Assembly (NCBI GenBank): GCA_017941505.1
Contig: JAGAWH010000095.1
Location: 1 to 12,917 of the forward strand
Direction: 5' to 3'
DNA length: 12,917 nucleotides
Source of the DNA: Faecalicoccus sp.
GTDB taxonomy: Bacteria > Bacillota_I > Bacilli_A > Erysipelotrichales > Erysipelotrichaceae
The translations under genes and the position numbers were made by a program. The notes under the pieces were generated by a model. It did no database searches, was not told where the DNA came from, and worked only from the letters and a program-made list of their open reading frames with translations. Shown here in pieces: positions 1-8,706 of the stretch (within the stretch, counting starts at the first letter, position 1; every line of letters begins with the position of its first letter).

Positions 1-30
1 AGTATATTATACTATATAAAGGCGACAATT

Positions 31-56
31 AAAAAGGGATTCAGTTAAAAATCCCT
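31..56 (-). terminator. Possible intrinsic terminator (left edge)
   Basis: A 7-bp inverted repeat (AGGGATT at 35-41, AATCCCT at 50-56) has an 8-nt loop. Read on the minus strand it is followed by TTTTT, so it would stop minus-strand transcription. It lies about 50 bp beyond the stronger terminator at 102-132 and may be a backup. No gene is visible between the two, and the rest of the first 100 bases shows nothing I can support. Confidence 0.45.
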
Positions 57-101
57 AATTATTTAGTTTCTTGCGATTGCCCTGATACTAAATGAATTCA
101 C

Positions 102-132
102 AAAAAACAGACCGTTTAAATCCGGTCTGTTT
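102..132 (-). terminator. Intrinsic terminator enclosing the stop codon
   Basis: A perfect 10-bp stem (AAACAGACCG at 105-114 with CGGTCTGTTT at 123-132) has an 8-nt loop and, on the minus strand, a T-run of about six. The stop codon of the upstream gene (116-118) lies in the loop, and its last sense codons (Glu-Thr-Asp-Arg) form the 5' arm of the hairpin. Confidence 0.85.
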
Positions 133-778
133 CATTTGCGAAATGAGCATTCACCCATTGTGTTAAATCATATTTATCTTTCCTTTTTATACGCATATTT
201 TGCACGCGGTATCGAAATGCCTGTAGCTGCATATCCACATAATCAACCAATATGGCATCCTTTTCCATGCGCTTTGAGGTTAATTCACTAATATTGATCA
301 TATGGTCACGTATCGTATCATCCATTTGGATATTAACTAACTCCATCAGGGATAAAGGTGATGGTTTATGTGTCATACTGATCCAGTTTAATGATTCTAC
401 ATGCCACAATAATTCCCCTGCCTTATTAACATCCCATGTTTTGGATCTTTTCATAGACATAAACATATGGGATGCCTTTTTTAAATGCTCCTTTAAAGAG
501 GCAGTTTCATTAAAATAATTCATATAAGGAAAATCCAATTTAACTTCGCACTTTCCATACTCCAACATTGAGAAAAGAAAACTGTTTGATTGATAAATTT
601 CATTGGCAAACTCTGTGATGGGATATCCTATACAGTCAAAGCCGGGCATTGTGACAGGCTCAATTCTCTGTTCTTTATCGTAAACAAAGATCACGATATT
701 TTCATACCAATACAATCCCAGAATCTCAAAGCCTTCCCAAAGGGCCAGGTTTTCAATTTTTTCAAATATCGCTTCCAT
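116..778 (-). CDS. Unrecognised 220-aa protein, translationally coupled to the DUF4003-like gene
   Basis: I do not recognise this protein with confidence. It is soluble, has no signal peptide or membrane segment, and is rich in aromatic residues in its first 90 residues, with a charged helical C-terminal half (Lys/Arg-rich around 105-112 and 196-203). The stretch PITEFANEIYQSNSFLFSML faintly recalls the 'lysine/asparagine-rich helix then leucines' region of YcgL-type predicted nucleotidyltransferases, but the diagnostic GS-x(n)-DxD motif is absent, so no function is assigned. The preferred start is the ATG at 778-776, which forms TGATG with the upstream stop. A GTG at 781 would add one residue and give a GTGA overlap. 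Neither start has a clear ribosome binding site, so translation probably depends on the upstream gene. Confidence 0.75.
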   Translation of the reverse strand: MEAIFEKIENLALWEGFEILGLYWYENIVIFVYDKEQRIEPVTMPGFDCIGYPITEFANEIYQSNSFLFSMLEYGKCEVKLDFPYMNYFNETASLKEHLKKASHMFMSMKRSKTWDVNKAGELLWHVESLNWISMTHKPSPLSLMELVNIQMDDTIRDHMINISELTSKRMEKDAILVDYVDMQLQAFRYRVQNMRIKRKDKYDLTQWVNAHFANETDRI

Positions 779-1728
779 CACATCTGCATGTTTACAGTCA
801 TCATAATTATGATGTATTCGGTAATCAACATTCCGATCAAACTGCCTACCACAAAATAATCTGCTTCTCTGTTTTCAGATATCGCATCCAGAACAAGGCT
901 GGCTGCAAGTACTGTACGATAAGAACCGGAAGTATCAATCAGCTGGAAACCTGTGGACTTATTAAGAATATTGTCGGCATACTGCACCTTTTGAACAAGA
1001 ATTTCAGGCGGCTGCCCGCTCATCGCAAGAGACCCTGTTAAAGCCAATTCATAATTACGTCCCCACATAATCTTCTGTTTTTGAAACTCATCGAGCAAGG
1101 CTTTTACTTTCTCCGCTTTTTCTTGAGGGCTTTCCGGATATAAAGCTAAGATCATACCCAGGGACTGGTAATGATCAGCACTGAAAAAGCCTTTCTTTAA
1201 TAAACGCATGCACTCTTCCGTATGCTCAACAATCTGATTTACGTCATATTTTGTACATCCTAAAAGGATACATAAGATACTATCCTGGGAATCCGTGATT
1301 AGTGGATGTTTTGAACGGAAGGTCTTATAGATTGCACGGGAGCGCTCAATGATTTCTGCATTTCTTTCCGGCTGGTTCATAATCGCAATGATCATAGCCC
1401 CAATCGGAAGATAATCATCAATTAAAAACTGCTTACTTAAATCTTTATAAATTCCGATGGCCTTATCTAAAAGAGCTTCCGGGTCATCCTGTCCCATTAA
1501 GATCGAAATCACGGCACTTTGAGAAAAGCCTCTAAAATGCGAGAACATCGACAGCTTTGACTTCAGTAAAGATTCACATTGTTCCAGATTATCCTGAGTA
1601 GCTAATACGTTTCGACTGGTACATAATAAGGCAGCTAAGGAAGCATCCAGATTACTTCCTAACCTCCATGCTTTTTGAAAAAAATCTCTATTAGAGAGAA
1701 ATAACTCTATATTTGAATCAATAGACAT
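778..1728 (-). CDS. DUF4003-like family protein
   Basis: This 316-aa soluble, mostly helical protein has no signal peptide. Its shape and the central motif KHPLITDSQD (about 140-149) match the DUF4003 family of Firmicutes, where an Arg/Lys-x-His-Pro-hydrophobic-Leu/Ile-Thr-x-x-(D)D motif marks the middle of the protein. The biochemical role of that family is not established, and I assign none. Regularly spaced alpha-helical segments such as FSQSAVISILMGQDDPEALL, with repeated 'alanine-hydrophobic, then D/E-P' turns, suggest an alpha-solenoid-like fold. That is inference. The ATG start is well supported: AAGGAG lies 8 nt upstream. Its stop overlaps the start of the next gene, so the pair forms a two-gene operon driven by the extended -10 promoter at 1752-1760. 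Confidence 0.75.
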   Translation of the reverse strand: MSIDSNIELFLSNRDFFQKAWRLGSNLDASLAALLCTSRNVLATQDNLEQCESLLKSKLSMFSHFRGFSQSAVISILMGQDDPEALLDKAIGIYKDLSKQFLIDDYLPIGAMIIAIMNQPERNAEIIERSRAIYKTFRSKHPLITDSQDSILCILLGCTKYDVNQIVEHTEECMRLLKKGFFSADHYQSLGMILALYPESPQEKAEKVKALLDEFQKQKIMWGRNYELALTGSLAMSGQPPEILVQKVQYADNILNKSTGFQLIDTSGSYRTVLAASLVLDAISENREADYFVVGSLIGMLITEYIIIMMTVNMQM

Positions 1729-1751
1729 ACTATCACTCCTTAATTGCCGAC

Positions 1752-1760
1752 ATTATAACA
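1752..1760 (-). promoter_or_regulatory. Extended -10 promoter for the DUF4003-like operon
   Basis: On the minus strand this reads TGTTATAAT, a perfect extended -10 (TGn-TATAAT). The -35 region is poor (TTTCAA, 17 bp upstream) and falls inside the preceding terminator. It predicts a transcript start near 1745 and a leader of about 17 nt carrying the AAGGAG ribosome site. Confidence 0.7.
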
Positions 1761-1762
1761 TC

Positions 1763-1790
1763 AAAAAAAGAGCTTTGAAATAAAGCTCTT
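1763..1790 (-). terminator. Intrinsic terminator of the HAD phosphatase gene
   Basis: A perfect 9-bp stem (AAGAGCTTT at 1768-1776 with AAAGCTCTT at 1782-1790) has a 5-nt loop and a minus-strand run of seven T. The first two bases of the TAA stop codon (1789-1791) belong to the stem. Confidence 0.9.
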
Positions 1791-2634
1791 AGATGAGTTT
1801 CAAATATTTAAATGCGTTATAGAGACCGTCATGATCTACATCATCTGTGATGTAATCGGCTGCTTCTTTGATTTCCGGTCCGCCGTTGCCCATCGCAACA
1901 TTGAACGCACATAATTCGAACATCGATAAATCGATCTTGGCATCACCAAAGGAAATGGTATCTTTAACGTCTGCTCCTAAGTAGTTCAACAAGACTTCTA
2001 CAGCTGTTTTCTTTGTGATTCCCTTTGGTCCTAAATCACCAAATAATGCCAATTCATCTTTTCCGCCCCAGGTATTGGCTTCCATATCCGGGAATTCTGT
2101 CTTAGAGTCAATATGATCCTGGTAGCTGGAGAGTACAAAGCTTACCTTGTTGACATCATCACGATATAATTGTTCTGTTGGCAAGTGAATCATAGAATTG
2201 ATAAATCCCATACCGGCATTTTCTGCAGCTGTTTCATCAGCACCTTTACCCATTGCGTACTTTTTAATAGTAACAGGTCCCTGTTCTACAAAGTAATCAT
2301 TGATATACATACCGCTGTTACATTCTAAATAGAATCCAAGTCCTCTTGAATTACACCAGTCCACAATATGTTTAACCTGATCTACGGTAAAACCATGATG
2401 CATCACAACTGTTCCGTTATCTTCTACATAACCGCCGTTAGCACCGATCATTCCATCAAGTTCAAAGTCCCAGTGTTTCTGATCAATCTCGGCTTTAGAA
2501 CATCCGGTACAGATATAAATCTTATGTCCGTTTGCGCGTGCTTCATTGATTGCCTTTCTTGCGGAATCAGGAAGTACTCCCTGATAATTGATCATGGTTC
2601 CATCTACATCTAAAAATACGATTTTTTTATCCAT
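1789..2634 (-). CDS. HAD-superfamily hydrolase, Cof type (C2B cap)
   Basis: A predicted cytoplasmic phosphatase of 281 aa, the usual length for Cof/YidA-type HAD enzymes, which dephosphorylate sugar phosphates, phospho-cofactors and nucleotides. Motif I is FLDVDGT with nucleophile D9 and acid/base D11. Motif II is CTG with T43, where most relatives have STG. Motif III is K204 in GPKGITK. Motif IV is GDAKID with D231 and D235, a variant of the common GDGxND. The stretch between motifs II and III (about 80-190) is the C2B cap that chooses the substrate, so the substrate cannot be named. GGAGG lies 8-9 nt upstream of the ATG. There is no terminator between it and the GNAT-AlkD gene 51 bp upstream, so the two are probably cotranscribed, perhaps with an internal promoter. 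Confidence 0.92.
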   Translation of the reverse strand: MDKKIVFLDVDGTMINYQGVLPDSARKAINEARANGHKIYICTGCSKAEIDQKHWDFELDGMIGANGGYVEDNGTVVMHHGFTVDQVKHIVDWCNSRGLGFYLECNSGMYINDYFVEQGPVTIKKYAMGKGADETAAENAGMGFINSMIHLPTEQLYRDDVNKVSFVLSSYQDHIDSKTEFPDMEANTWGGKDELALFGDLGPKGITKKTAVEVLLNYLGADVKDTISFGDAKIDLSMFELCAFNVAMGNGGPEIKEAADYITDDVDHDGLYNAFKYLKLI

Positions 2635-2653
2635 TTTGAAATCCTCCGTTGTT

Positions 2654-2683
2654 AGTATACATTAAATAGTCGCATTCATGAAA
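2654..2683 (-). promoter_or_regulatory. Possible internal promoter before the HAD gene
   Basis: On the minus strand, TTTCAT and TATACT are separated by 18 bp in the short gap after the GNAT-AlkD stop. The -10 is good and the -35 mediocre. It would let the phosphatase gene be transcribed alone as well as by read-through. Confidence 0.4.
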
Positions 2684-2685
2684 CA

Positions 2686-3858
2686 TTATCTTTTTAATTG
2701 TTTTAAATATTCTTTCTGTTCATCAGAGATTCGGTAGCTTTCCACTGCCTTTTGAATTGTCTTATTATGAACCCATAAAGGAAGTCTGTTTGATTCTAAT
2801 ATTTTAAGGGTATCATCATATTGATGTGCCAAAGCTGTCGCAAAGTACCACGCCTGCATCATCCCAACATAGTAATGCTCCATGGATACATTACTAACCA
2901 TATCTAAATATTCCGGCTGATAATTCTCCTTCAAATAATGATTCATCAATACTTTGATCGCAAAGCGCACCGTATAAGGATGATCGCTTTGAATCCACTT
3001 CTTGATTTCATGAATCAATTGATCCGTATTTTTCTTAAATACCTTTGGCGAACATTGATCACATGTAGCCCAATTATCTATATACGGTAAAAAACGGTTG
3101 ATTTCATTTAAGTAGCTATCATAGTCCTTCATATCACTGATGATAAAGGAATGCAGCTGGTTCTCTTCAAAATAGGTATGCGGTAATTGCGATAATAATT
3201 CTGTCGCAAGATCGGTATCTTTTAATTCTTTGGCATATTTTCGTAAATCAGGAGTACGTACGCCGATTACAGAAGCCGAAGGAATATTAGGAATCAAATT
3301 ATGATTAAATGCCTTATAGGAAGAATCTCTTAGGTGAAATAATTGTTCCTGAATCGGGAACTCTCTTTCCATTCTTTCAAAGGCAATGCGGGGCATATCA
3401 TCCTGTTCTACATGTACAATTCCCCGTCTTTGAAAATGATTCTTAATCAAGAAATTCTGCATAACAAGATTATCCGGATGGGTATCTACTCTTAAATGAT
3501 GACATTGACTGTATGCCCAATCGACACAGAAAGAGGCCGCCCCTTTAACGGAATTAGAAGATGCGATGCGGTGTACTACCCCATAAACTCCATCTGCCAT
3601 CCAATTTCCTTCTTCAATATTTTGATATAAAGGATCGGCATTTTCATCCTGATAATAGTAAAAAGCAGCTGCAATTTCACCATTGTTGTAACATACATAG
3701 CTGCGTCCTGCTTCAATATCTTTTTCAATTAATTCGCGTGGCGGCCATGTATCTCCCCATTGTCTGGGATTGCCGTGCTCCTTCATAAATGCTCTGGCCC
3801 CGGCATAAATATCCATCACTGCATCTAAATCTCTTGGTTCGGTTTTTCTGACTTCCAT
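2686..3858 (-). CDS. Fusion of GNAT acetyltransferase and AlkD-like DNA alkylation repair protein
   Basis: Two domains that usually occur as separate proteins are joined in 390 aa. Residues 1-163 are a GNAT-type N-acetyltransferase: beta-1 MEVRKTEPRDLDAVMDIY, the HGNPRQWG segment at 28-35, and an HPDN acetyl-CoA-region motif near 127-130. The acceptor substrate is unknown. Residues 168-390 resemble the AlkD/HEAT-repeat DNA alkylation repair family. Known AlkD proteins are DNA glycosylases that excise N3- and N7-alkylated purines. Supporting motifs are GVRTPDLRKYAK (199-210), EENQLHSF, DNWATCDQCSPKVFKK (261-276), TVRFAIKVLMNHY, and NKTIQKAVESYRI (365-377). Both halves look full length and there is no frameshift between them. 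GAGGAA is 7 nt upstream of the ATG. The gene has its own promoter and probably carries the HAD gene in its transcript. Confidence 0.88.
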   Translation of the reverse strand: MEVRKTEPRDLDAVMDIYAGARAFMKEHGNPRQWGDTWPPRELIEKDIEAGRSYVCYNNGEIAAAFYYYQDENADPLYQNIEEGNWMADGVYGVVHRIASSNSVKGAASFCVDWAYSQCHHLRVDTHPDNLVMQNFLIKNHFQRRGIVHVEQDDMPRIAFERMEREFPIQEQLFHLRDSSYKAFNHNLIPNIPSASVIGVRTPDLRKYAKELKDTDLATELLSQLPHTYFEENQLHSFIISDMKDYDSYLNEINRFLPYIDNWATCDQCSPKVFKKNTDQLIHEIKKWIQSDHPYTVRFAIKVLMNHYLKENYQPEYLDMVSNVSMEHYYVGMMQAWYFATALAHQYDDTLKILESNRLPLWVHNKTIQKAVESYRISDEQKEYLKQLKR

Positions 3859-3874
3859 AGCTTTTCCTCAATTC

Positions 3875-3896
3875 TTATGTTCGTATTGTAACATAA
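3875..3896. repeat. Inverted repeat over the GNAT-AlkD promoter (operator candidate)
   Basis: TTATGTT and AACATAA are perfect 7-bp arms separated by 8 bp, and they cover the -10 box and the likely transcript start. On the minus strand the right-hand sequence begins CGAACATA, a perfect half of the Bacillus-type LexA box (CGAACATATGTTCG). The other half is not conserved, so LexA binding is only a possibility. Confidence 0.4.
3885..3893 (-). promoter_or_regulatory. Extended -10 promoter of the GNAT-AlkD gene
   Basis: The minus strand reads TGTTACAAT, a TGn-extended -10 with one mismatch to TATAAT, directly behind the terminator at 3902-3924. It lies within the 7-bp inverted repeat described for 3875-3896. 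Confidence 0.6.
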
Positions 3897-3901
3897 TACA
3901 C

Positions 3902-3923
3902 AAAAAAGCAGACCGAAGCCTGC

Positions 3924-3924
<1 letters not shown>
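3902..3924 (-). terminator. Intrinsic terminator with UUCG-type tetraloop
   Basis: A 7-bp stem (AGCAGAC at 3907-3913, GCCTGCT at 3918-3924, one G-T pair) closes a minus-strand C(TTCG)G tetraloop and is followed by TTTTTT. The first base of the TAA stop codon of the glucosidase remnant is the first base of the stem. The terminator of the decayed locus is therefore intact. Confidence 0.88.
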
Positions 3925-4349
<425 letters not shown>

Positions 4350-4771
4350 TTAAGCAGTTTACGAACTTCCTTGATCAAAGGATTGATGGCAGAACGGCTT
4401 AACATCAATTGGTCAGCCAGATCATCCGCGCGTATATAAGTATCGCTTTGAATCAGGCTGCGCATGATAAAAATATGTCGATTTAATAAGTCTTCCGACA
4501 CTGCAGCACTGTTCTTACTATCCACAGAGAGCTCAGACACTAAATTTGCTCGAAGAGCAGGATCTTTAATGGAAACACGATATCCCTTATTGGCTTGGGA
4601 TTGCAGTTCAATTCCATGCATCTGTAGGAAGGTTTTTATATCGGGAATGAAATTTCTTACCGATCGGCGGCTGATCCCGGTTAAAGATGCGATTTCATAA
4701 GAAGAATGATAATTATCCGAGGCCATTAAAACCTGTAAAATCGCAATTTCATTTTTCGATAACGTAATCAT
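4350..4771 (-). pseudogene. BglG/LicR-type PTS transcriptional regulator, 5' remnant
   Basis: The first ~140 residues look like the N-terminus of a multidomain PTS-controlled regulator (LicR/MtlR/BglG-like). Residues 1-66 are an HTH_11 winged helix with the hallmark wing NKGYRV (61-66). Residues about 95-141 are a second, Mga-like HTH (IRADDLADQLMLSRSAINPLIKEV). The PRD and EIIA/EIIB-like domains that should follow, usually about 350-550 more residues, are gone. Translation would run beyond LLKKKRK into 23 out-of-frame residues derived from the GH1 gene and stop at 4265. Start and control signals look intact: AGGTGA before the ATG and an extended -10 at 4796. A 168-aa DNA-binding fragment could therefore still be made. 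In the family such regulators activate the adjacent beta-glucoside genes. Confidence 0.82.
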
Positions 4772-4795
4772 ACTATCACCTGTTTCACCATCCCA

Positions 4796-4804
4796 ATTAT
4801 AACA
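4796..4804 (-). promoter_or_regulatory. Extended -10 promoter of the regulator remnant
   Basis: The minus strand reads TGTTATAAT, identical to the box at 1752-1760, and starts about 7 bp after the T-tract of the preceding terminator. The remnant is therefore probably still transcribed. Confidence 0.65.
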
Positions 4805-4810
4805 AACCCC

Positions 4811-4841
4811 AAAAAAATCCCGTCATCAAATGACAGGATTT
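4811..4841 (-). terminator. Intrinsic terminator of the double methyltransferase gene
   Basis: A continuous 12-bp stem (4815-4826 with 4830-4841, one T-G pair) has a 3-nt loop and a minus-strand run of seven T, six bases beyond the TAA stop codon. It is the strongest hairpin on the minus strand in this window. Confidence 0.92.
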
Positions 4842-4847
4842 CAACAT

Positions 4848-6239
4848 CTATTTCTTACCTACCAACAATATCGAACCGGAAAGTCCTAAGATCACAGCTT
4901 CCCGATAACTCATGAATTTACCATGGGTGGTATCAATTAATTCCACCTTTTCATATCCCATGGAATACAGCTTTTCTACAAAGGCCTTCATATCCCCATA
5001 ACGGGATTTAGACATGATATCATGAATCGCAAAGGTTCCGCCCTTTTTTAATACACGAAGTGTCTCTAACAGGCAGGCCTGCTTATCGGCTCCGGTAATA
5101 TTGTGATACACATAATTGCTGAAAACAGAATCAAAGGTTTCATCACCGAATTCTAAATCAAGGGCATTCCCCTGTTTAAAAGTAACGTTGGATACATGTT
5201 CCGCCTTGGCATTTCTTTCGCACAGCTTCTGGCTGTAAGAGGAATACTCCTTACCCCAGCGATCAATACCGACAATATTTGCGTTAGGATTTCGCTTAGC
5301 AGCGGCAATTGTTAAAGCACCGCTTCCGCATCCTACATCAAGACCGATTCCGCCTTCCGGAATGTCGATATACTTGGCGACACCTTCAATGATATCCTTC
5401 GATAACTTTCGCTCTCCCTCATAGGAGAATTGTTTATGAAGATATCCTGTCCACATAGAGGCTGCTGACAGGCCGGCTGAGCCTAACGCCAGCGCAGAAG
5501 ATATAACCTTCTTTGTACCGGTTTTTTTACCAAATAATCCAAGAGCTGCCACCGAAGCTAAAGAAAGAGCTCCTGCGCCAAAACCGTATACCATACCCTT
5601 AGGTACCCAGTTTCGATAATCCGGCTTCAACTGAATCTTATCCGCTTTCTCACCTTTGGTTCCGACAACACAGATCTTTGTCTTATCGGTATGATCATAA
5701 ATCGTTTCAAATCCGGCAAGCTTCATCAATTCGTGAATTTCATCAACGGAATAATCTTTCATCCCGGGAATCAGACTGGACCATCCAGTACTTCCGGAAT
5801 CATTGGCGATCAAGAATTTTCCACCGGGACGTAATACGCGATACACTTCTTTGAAACAATCCAGAATGTTTTTCCAAAAATAGATAGTTTCAAAAGCTGT
5901 AACACAGTCAAAGGATTCATCCGCAAGCGGAATTTCATCCGCACTGCCTTCAAAAATCTCGCACCGTTTTCCAATCTCCGATTGATTAACAGATATCGAT
6001 TTTTTTACACTGTCTTCAGAAATATCCAGTCCGGACACATGGCCCTTCGGTGCCATTTTCAACAATCTTTTAATATTGATGCCACCTCCGCATCCAACAT
6101 CCAGAATATCGGCGTCCTCTTCAAATTGTATCTGTGATAAAGCCCATATTGATAAAGGGGTATGACCGATGTTCATACCGCTTAACATCATGCGGCCGAT
6201 AAGTCCTGATGGATTACTGAAGTTATCTTTTATTGACAT
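4848..6239 (-). CDS. Tandem (double) class I SAM-dependent methyltransferase with hydrophobic linker
   Basis: This 463-aa protein contains two complete Rossmann-type methyltransferase domains. The first (about 40-190) has motif I ILDVGCGGG (45-53), acidic D72 after strand 2, and the post-motif VLRPGGKFLIAND (135-147), a Methyltransf_11-like pattern. The second (about 283-430) has LDVGCGSG (300-307), D326, and VLKKGGTFAIHD. Between them lie two hydrophobic stretches (about 214-237 and 245-264) rich in Gly, Ala, Leu and Ser, long enough to be membrane hairpins or to anchor the protein. Typical relatives have one domain in 200-280 aa. The substrate is unknown; metabolite or membrane-lipid/quinone methylation is possible. 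GAGGTGAT precedes the ATG. The gene follows the glucosidase by 50 bp without a terminator but has its own near-consensus promoter. Confidence 0.9.
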   Translation of the reverse strand: MSIKDNFSNPSGLIGRMMLSGMNIGHTPLSIWALSQIQFEEDADILDVGCGGGINIKRLLKMAPKGHVSGLDISEDSVKKSISVNQSEIGKRCEIFEGSADEIPLADESFDCVTAFETIYFWKNILDCFKEVYRVLRPGGKFLIANDSGSTGWSSLIPGMKDYSVDEIHELMKLAGFETIYDHTDKTKICVVGTKGEKADKIQLKPDYRNWVPKGMVYGFGAGALSLASVAALGLFGKKTGTKKVISSALALGSAGLSAASMWTGYLHKQFSYEGERKLSKDIIEGVAKYIDIPEGGIGLDVGCGSGALTIAAAKRNPNANIVGIDRWGKEYSSYSQKLCERNAKAEHVSNVTFKQGNALDLEFGDETFDSVFSNYVYHNITGADKQACLLETLRVLKKGGTFAIHDIMSKSRYGDMKAFVEKLYSMGYEKVELIDTTHGKFMSYREAVILGLSGSILLVGKK

Positions 6240-6259
6240 AAGAAAATCACCTCATGCCT

Positions 6260-6288
6260 ATTATAGTTAGCTTCCGTTAACTTTTCAA
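6260..6288 (-). promoter_or_regulatory. Near-consensus sigma-A promoter of the methyltransferase gene
   Basis: On the minus strand, TTGAAA and TATAAT are separated by exactly 17 bp. It lies wholly in the 50-bp gap after the glucosidase stop. The transcript should start near 6253, at or just inside the GAGGTGAT ribosome site, leaving a leader of only about 14 nt. Expression should be strong and not dependent on the sugar-regulated upstream gene. Confidence 0.88.
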
Positions 6289-6289
6289 A

Positions 6290-7708
<1,419 letters not shown>

Positions 7709-7716
7709 CTACCTGC

Positions 7717-7744
7717 ATTTTAAAATAACGATATTTGAATACAA
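7717..7744 (-). promoter_or_regulatory. Probable promoter of the 6-phospho-beta-glucosidase gene
   Basis: On the minus strand, TTGTAT and TAAAAT are separated by 16 bp, about 20 bp upstream of the start codon. The -35 is weak, as is common for activated or repressed sugar genes. The palindrome at 7771-7780 lies about 27 bp upstream of the -35. Confidence 0.45.
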
Positions 7745-7760
7745 GACAATAGAGAGAATA

Positions 7761-7812
7761 AAAAAATCGATTTCGCGAAAAAGATGATTTCTCATTCTTT
7801 TTGCGAAATTCG
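7761..7812 (-). terminator. Long hairpin terminator of the YdcF/RpiR operon
   Basis: Two 17-nt arms (7768-7784 and 7796-7812) pair nearly completely, with two single-base bulges, around an 11-nt loop. On the minus strand T-rich sequence (TTTTTT) follows. The hairpin starts 6 bp after the RpiR stop codon. It separates regulator from glucosidase transcription, although its arms also contain a palindrome that could bind a regulator. Confidence 0.8.
7771..7780. promoter_or_regulatory. TTTCGCGAAA palindrome, candidate RpiR operator
   Basis: A perfect 10-bp palindrome has a near copy (TTTTTGCGAAA) 22 bp away in the other arm of the terminator. RpiR/MurR-family sites are often imperfect palindromes with TTTC...GAAA character. 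The position upstream of the glucosidase promoter fits an operator or activator site. This is inference from position and symmetry only. Confidence 0.4.
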
Positions 7813-7817
7813 TTTTC

Positions 7818-8696
7818 TCATTCATCAATGATTTCATTGGATGAGCGCTTCCAAGATTCGATCATAGAAGATAATTTATTTTTCTGTTCCTTATTCTTTT
7901 CATACCGATTGGAAAAGTAACCGGAATATAAGATATCTAACAGTAATTTGGTCGATGTCTCATTATTAAAGCCGGCAATCTTGGAGTACATTTTTTCTCT
8001 GGTGGATATCGTCAAGGTTACATCCGCATTTTGGCGTAATTCCGATGGTCCAAAGGAAGTAAGGGCAATTACCGGAATCTTTTTCGATTTATATAATTTC
8101 AACATATTTTTGATCACAGGCATACTGCCGGTATAAGAAACGATGATAGCTGCATCCTTGTCGTCTACCAAAGCACTGCTGTACAACATATCCGATTCAA
8201 GCGGATTAACCATGACCTTTTTACCAATCCGCATCATTTTGTTGGCAAAGGCTTCTCCCAACAAATGATTGAAGCTGATTCCGCAAAAATGAATGGTCTC
8301 ACATGTATCCAATATCTTTATCGCCTTTTTAAGAGCATCATAGTCCATTAATGACATCGTATCTTCAATGGCTTCCTTTTCAAGGGCTGCGATATTATGA
8401 CAAATGGTTTGGATGGAATCTTTCGAAGAAAACGGATAGTTGGCATCGACGGTAGAAACCTCAGAGTATAAATATTCCATCTCTTCGATGTAGGCATTAC
8501 AGAAAGGAACAAACCCGGTATATCCGAATTTCTTTGCGACACGGACCAGGGCTGCCGGTGTTGTATAGGTCTTGGCAGCGATGTCCTGTAAAGACATGGA
8601 TTTTAACCGTTCCGGATATTCCAACATAAAATCTACGATTTTCTTTTGGGTATCGGAAAGATCCGACGCCTTTTTCATCTTCTCACTCAACAACAT
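7818..8696 (-). CDS. MurR/RpiR family transcriptional regulator
   Basis: A 292-aa protein with the standard RpiR layout. Residues 1-75 are an HTH_6 domain (LSDTQKKIVDFML; recognition region around TTPAALVRVAKKFGYTGF, 45-62). Residues about 120-258 are a SIS sugar-isomerase-like domain that binds a phosphosugar (CGISFN 138-143, SYTGSMPVI 187-195, ALTSFGPSELRQNAD 211-225). The C-terminal 35 residues are Lys/Glu-rich and helical. Such proteins repress or activate sugar-phosphate catabolic genes in response to their ligand. Here the neighbouring glucosidase suggests glucose-6-phosphate or a 6-phospho-beta-glucoside as effector. The gene begins 10 bp after the YdcF stop, with an AGAGGT ribosome site directly abutting that stop, so the two are cotranscribed. 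A strong terminator follows. Confidence 0.93.
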   Translation of the reverse strand: MLLSEKMKKASDLSDTQKKIVDFMLEYPERLKSMSLQDIAAKTYTTPAALVRVAKKFGYTGFVPFCNAYIEEMEYLYSEVSTVDANYPFSSKDSIQTICHNIAALEKEAIEDTMSLMDYDALKKAIKILDTCETIHFCGISFNHLLGEAFANKMMRIGKKVMVNPLESDMLYSSALVDDKDAAIIVSYTGSMPVIKNMLKLYKSKKIPVIALTSFGPSELRQNADVTLTISTREKMYSKIAGFNNETSTKLLLDILYSGYFSNRYEKNKEQKNKLSSMIESWKRSSNEIIDE

Positions 8697-8706
8697 TTCA
8701 TTACCT

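Noticed and set aside
252..859. Open frames of 88-89 codons on the plus strand
   Set aside because: They run antisense to the two coupled minus-strand genes, have no ribosome sites, and have no recognisable protein features.
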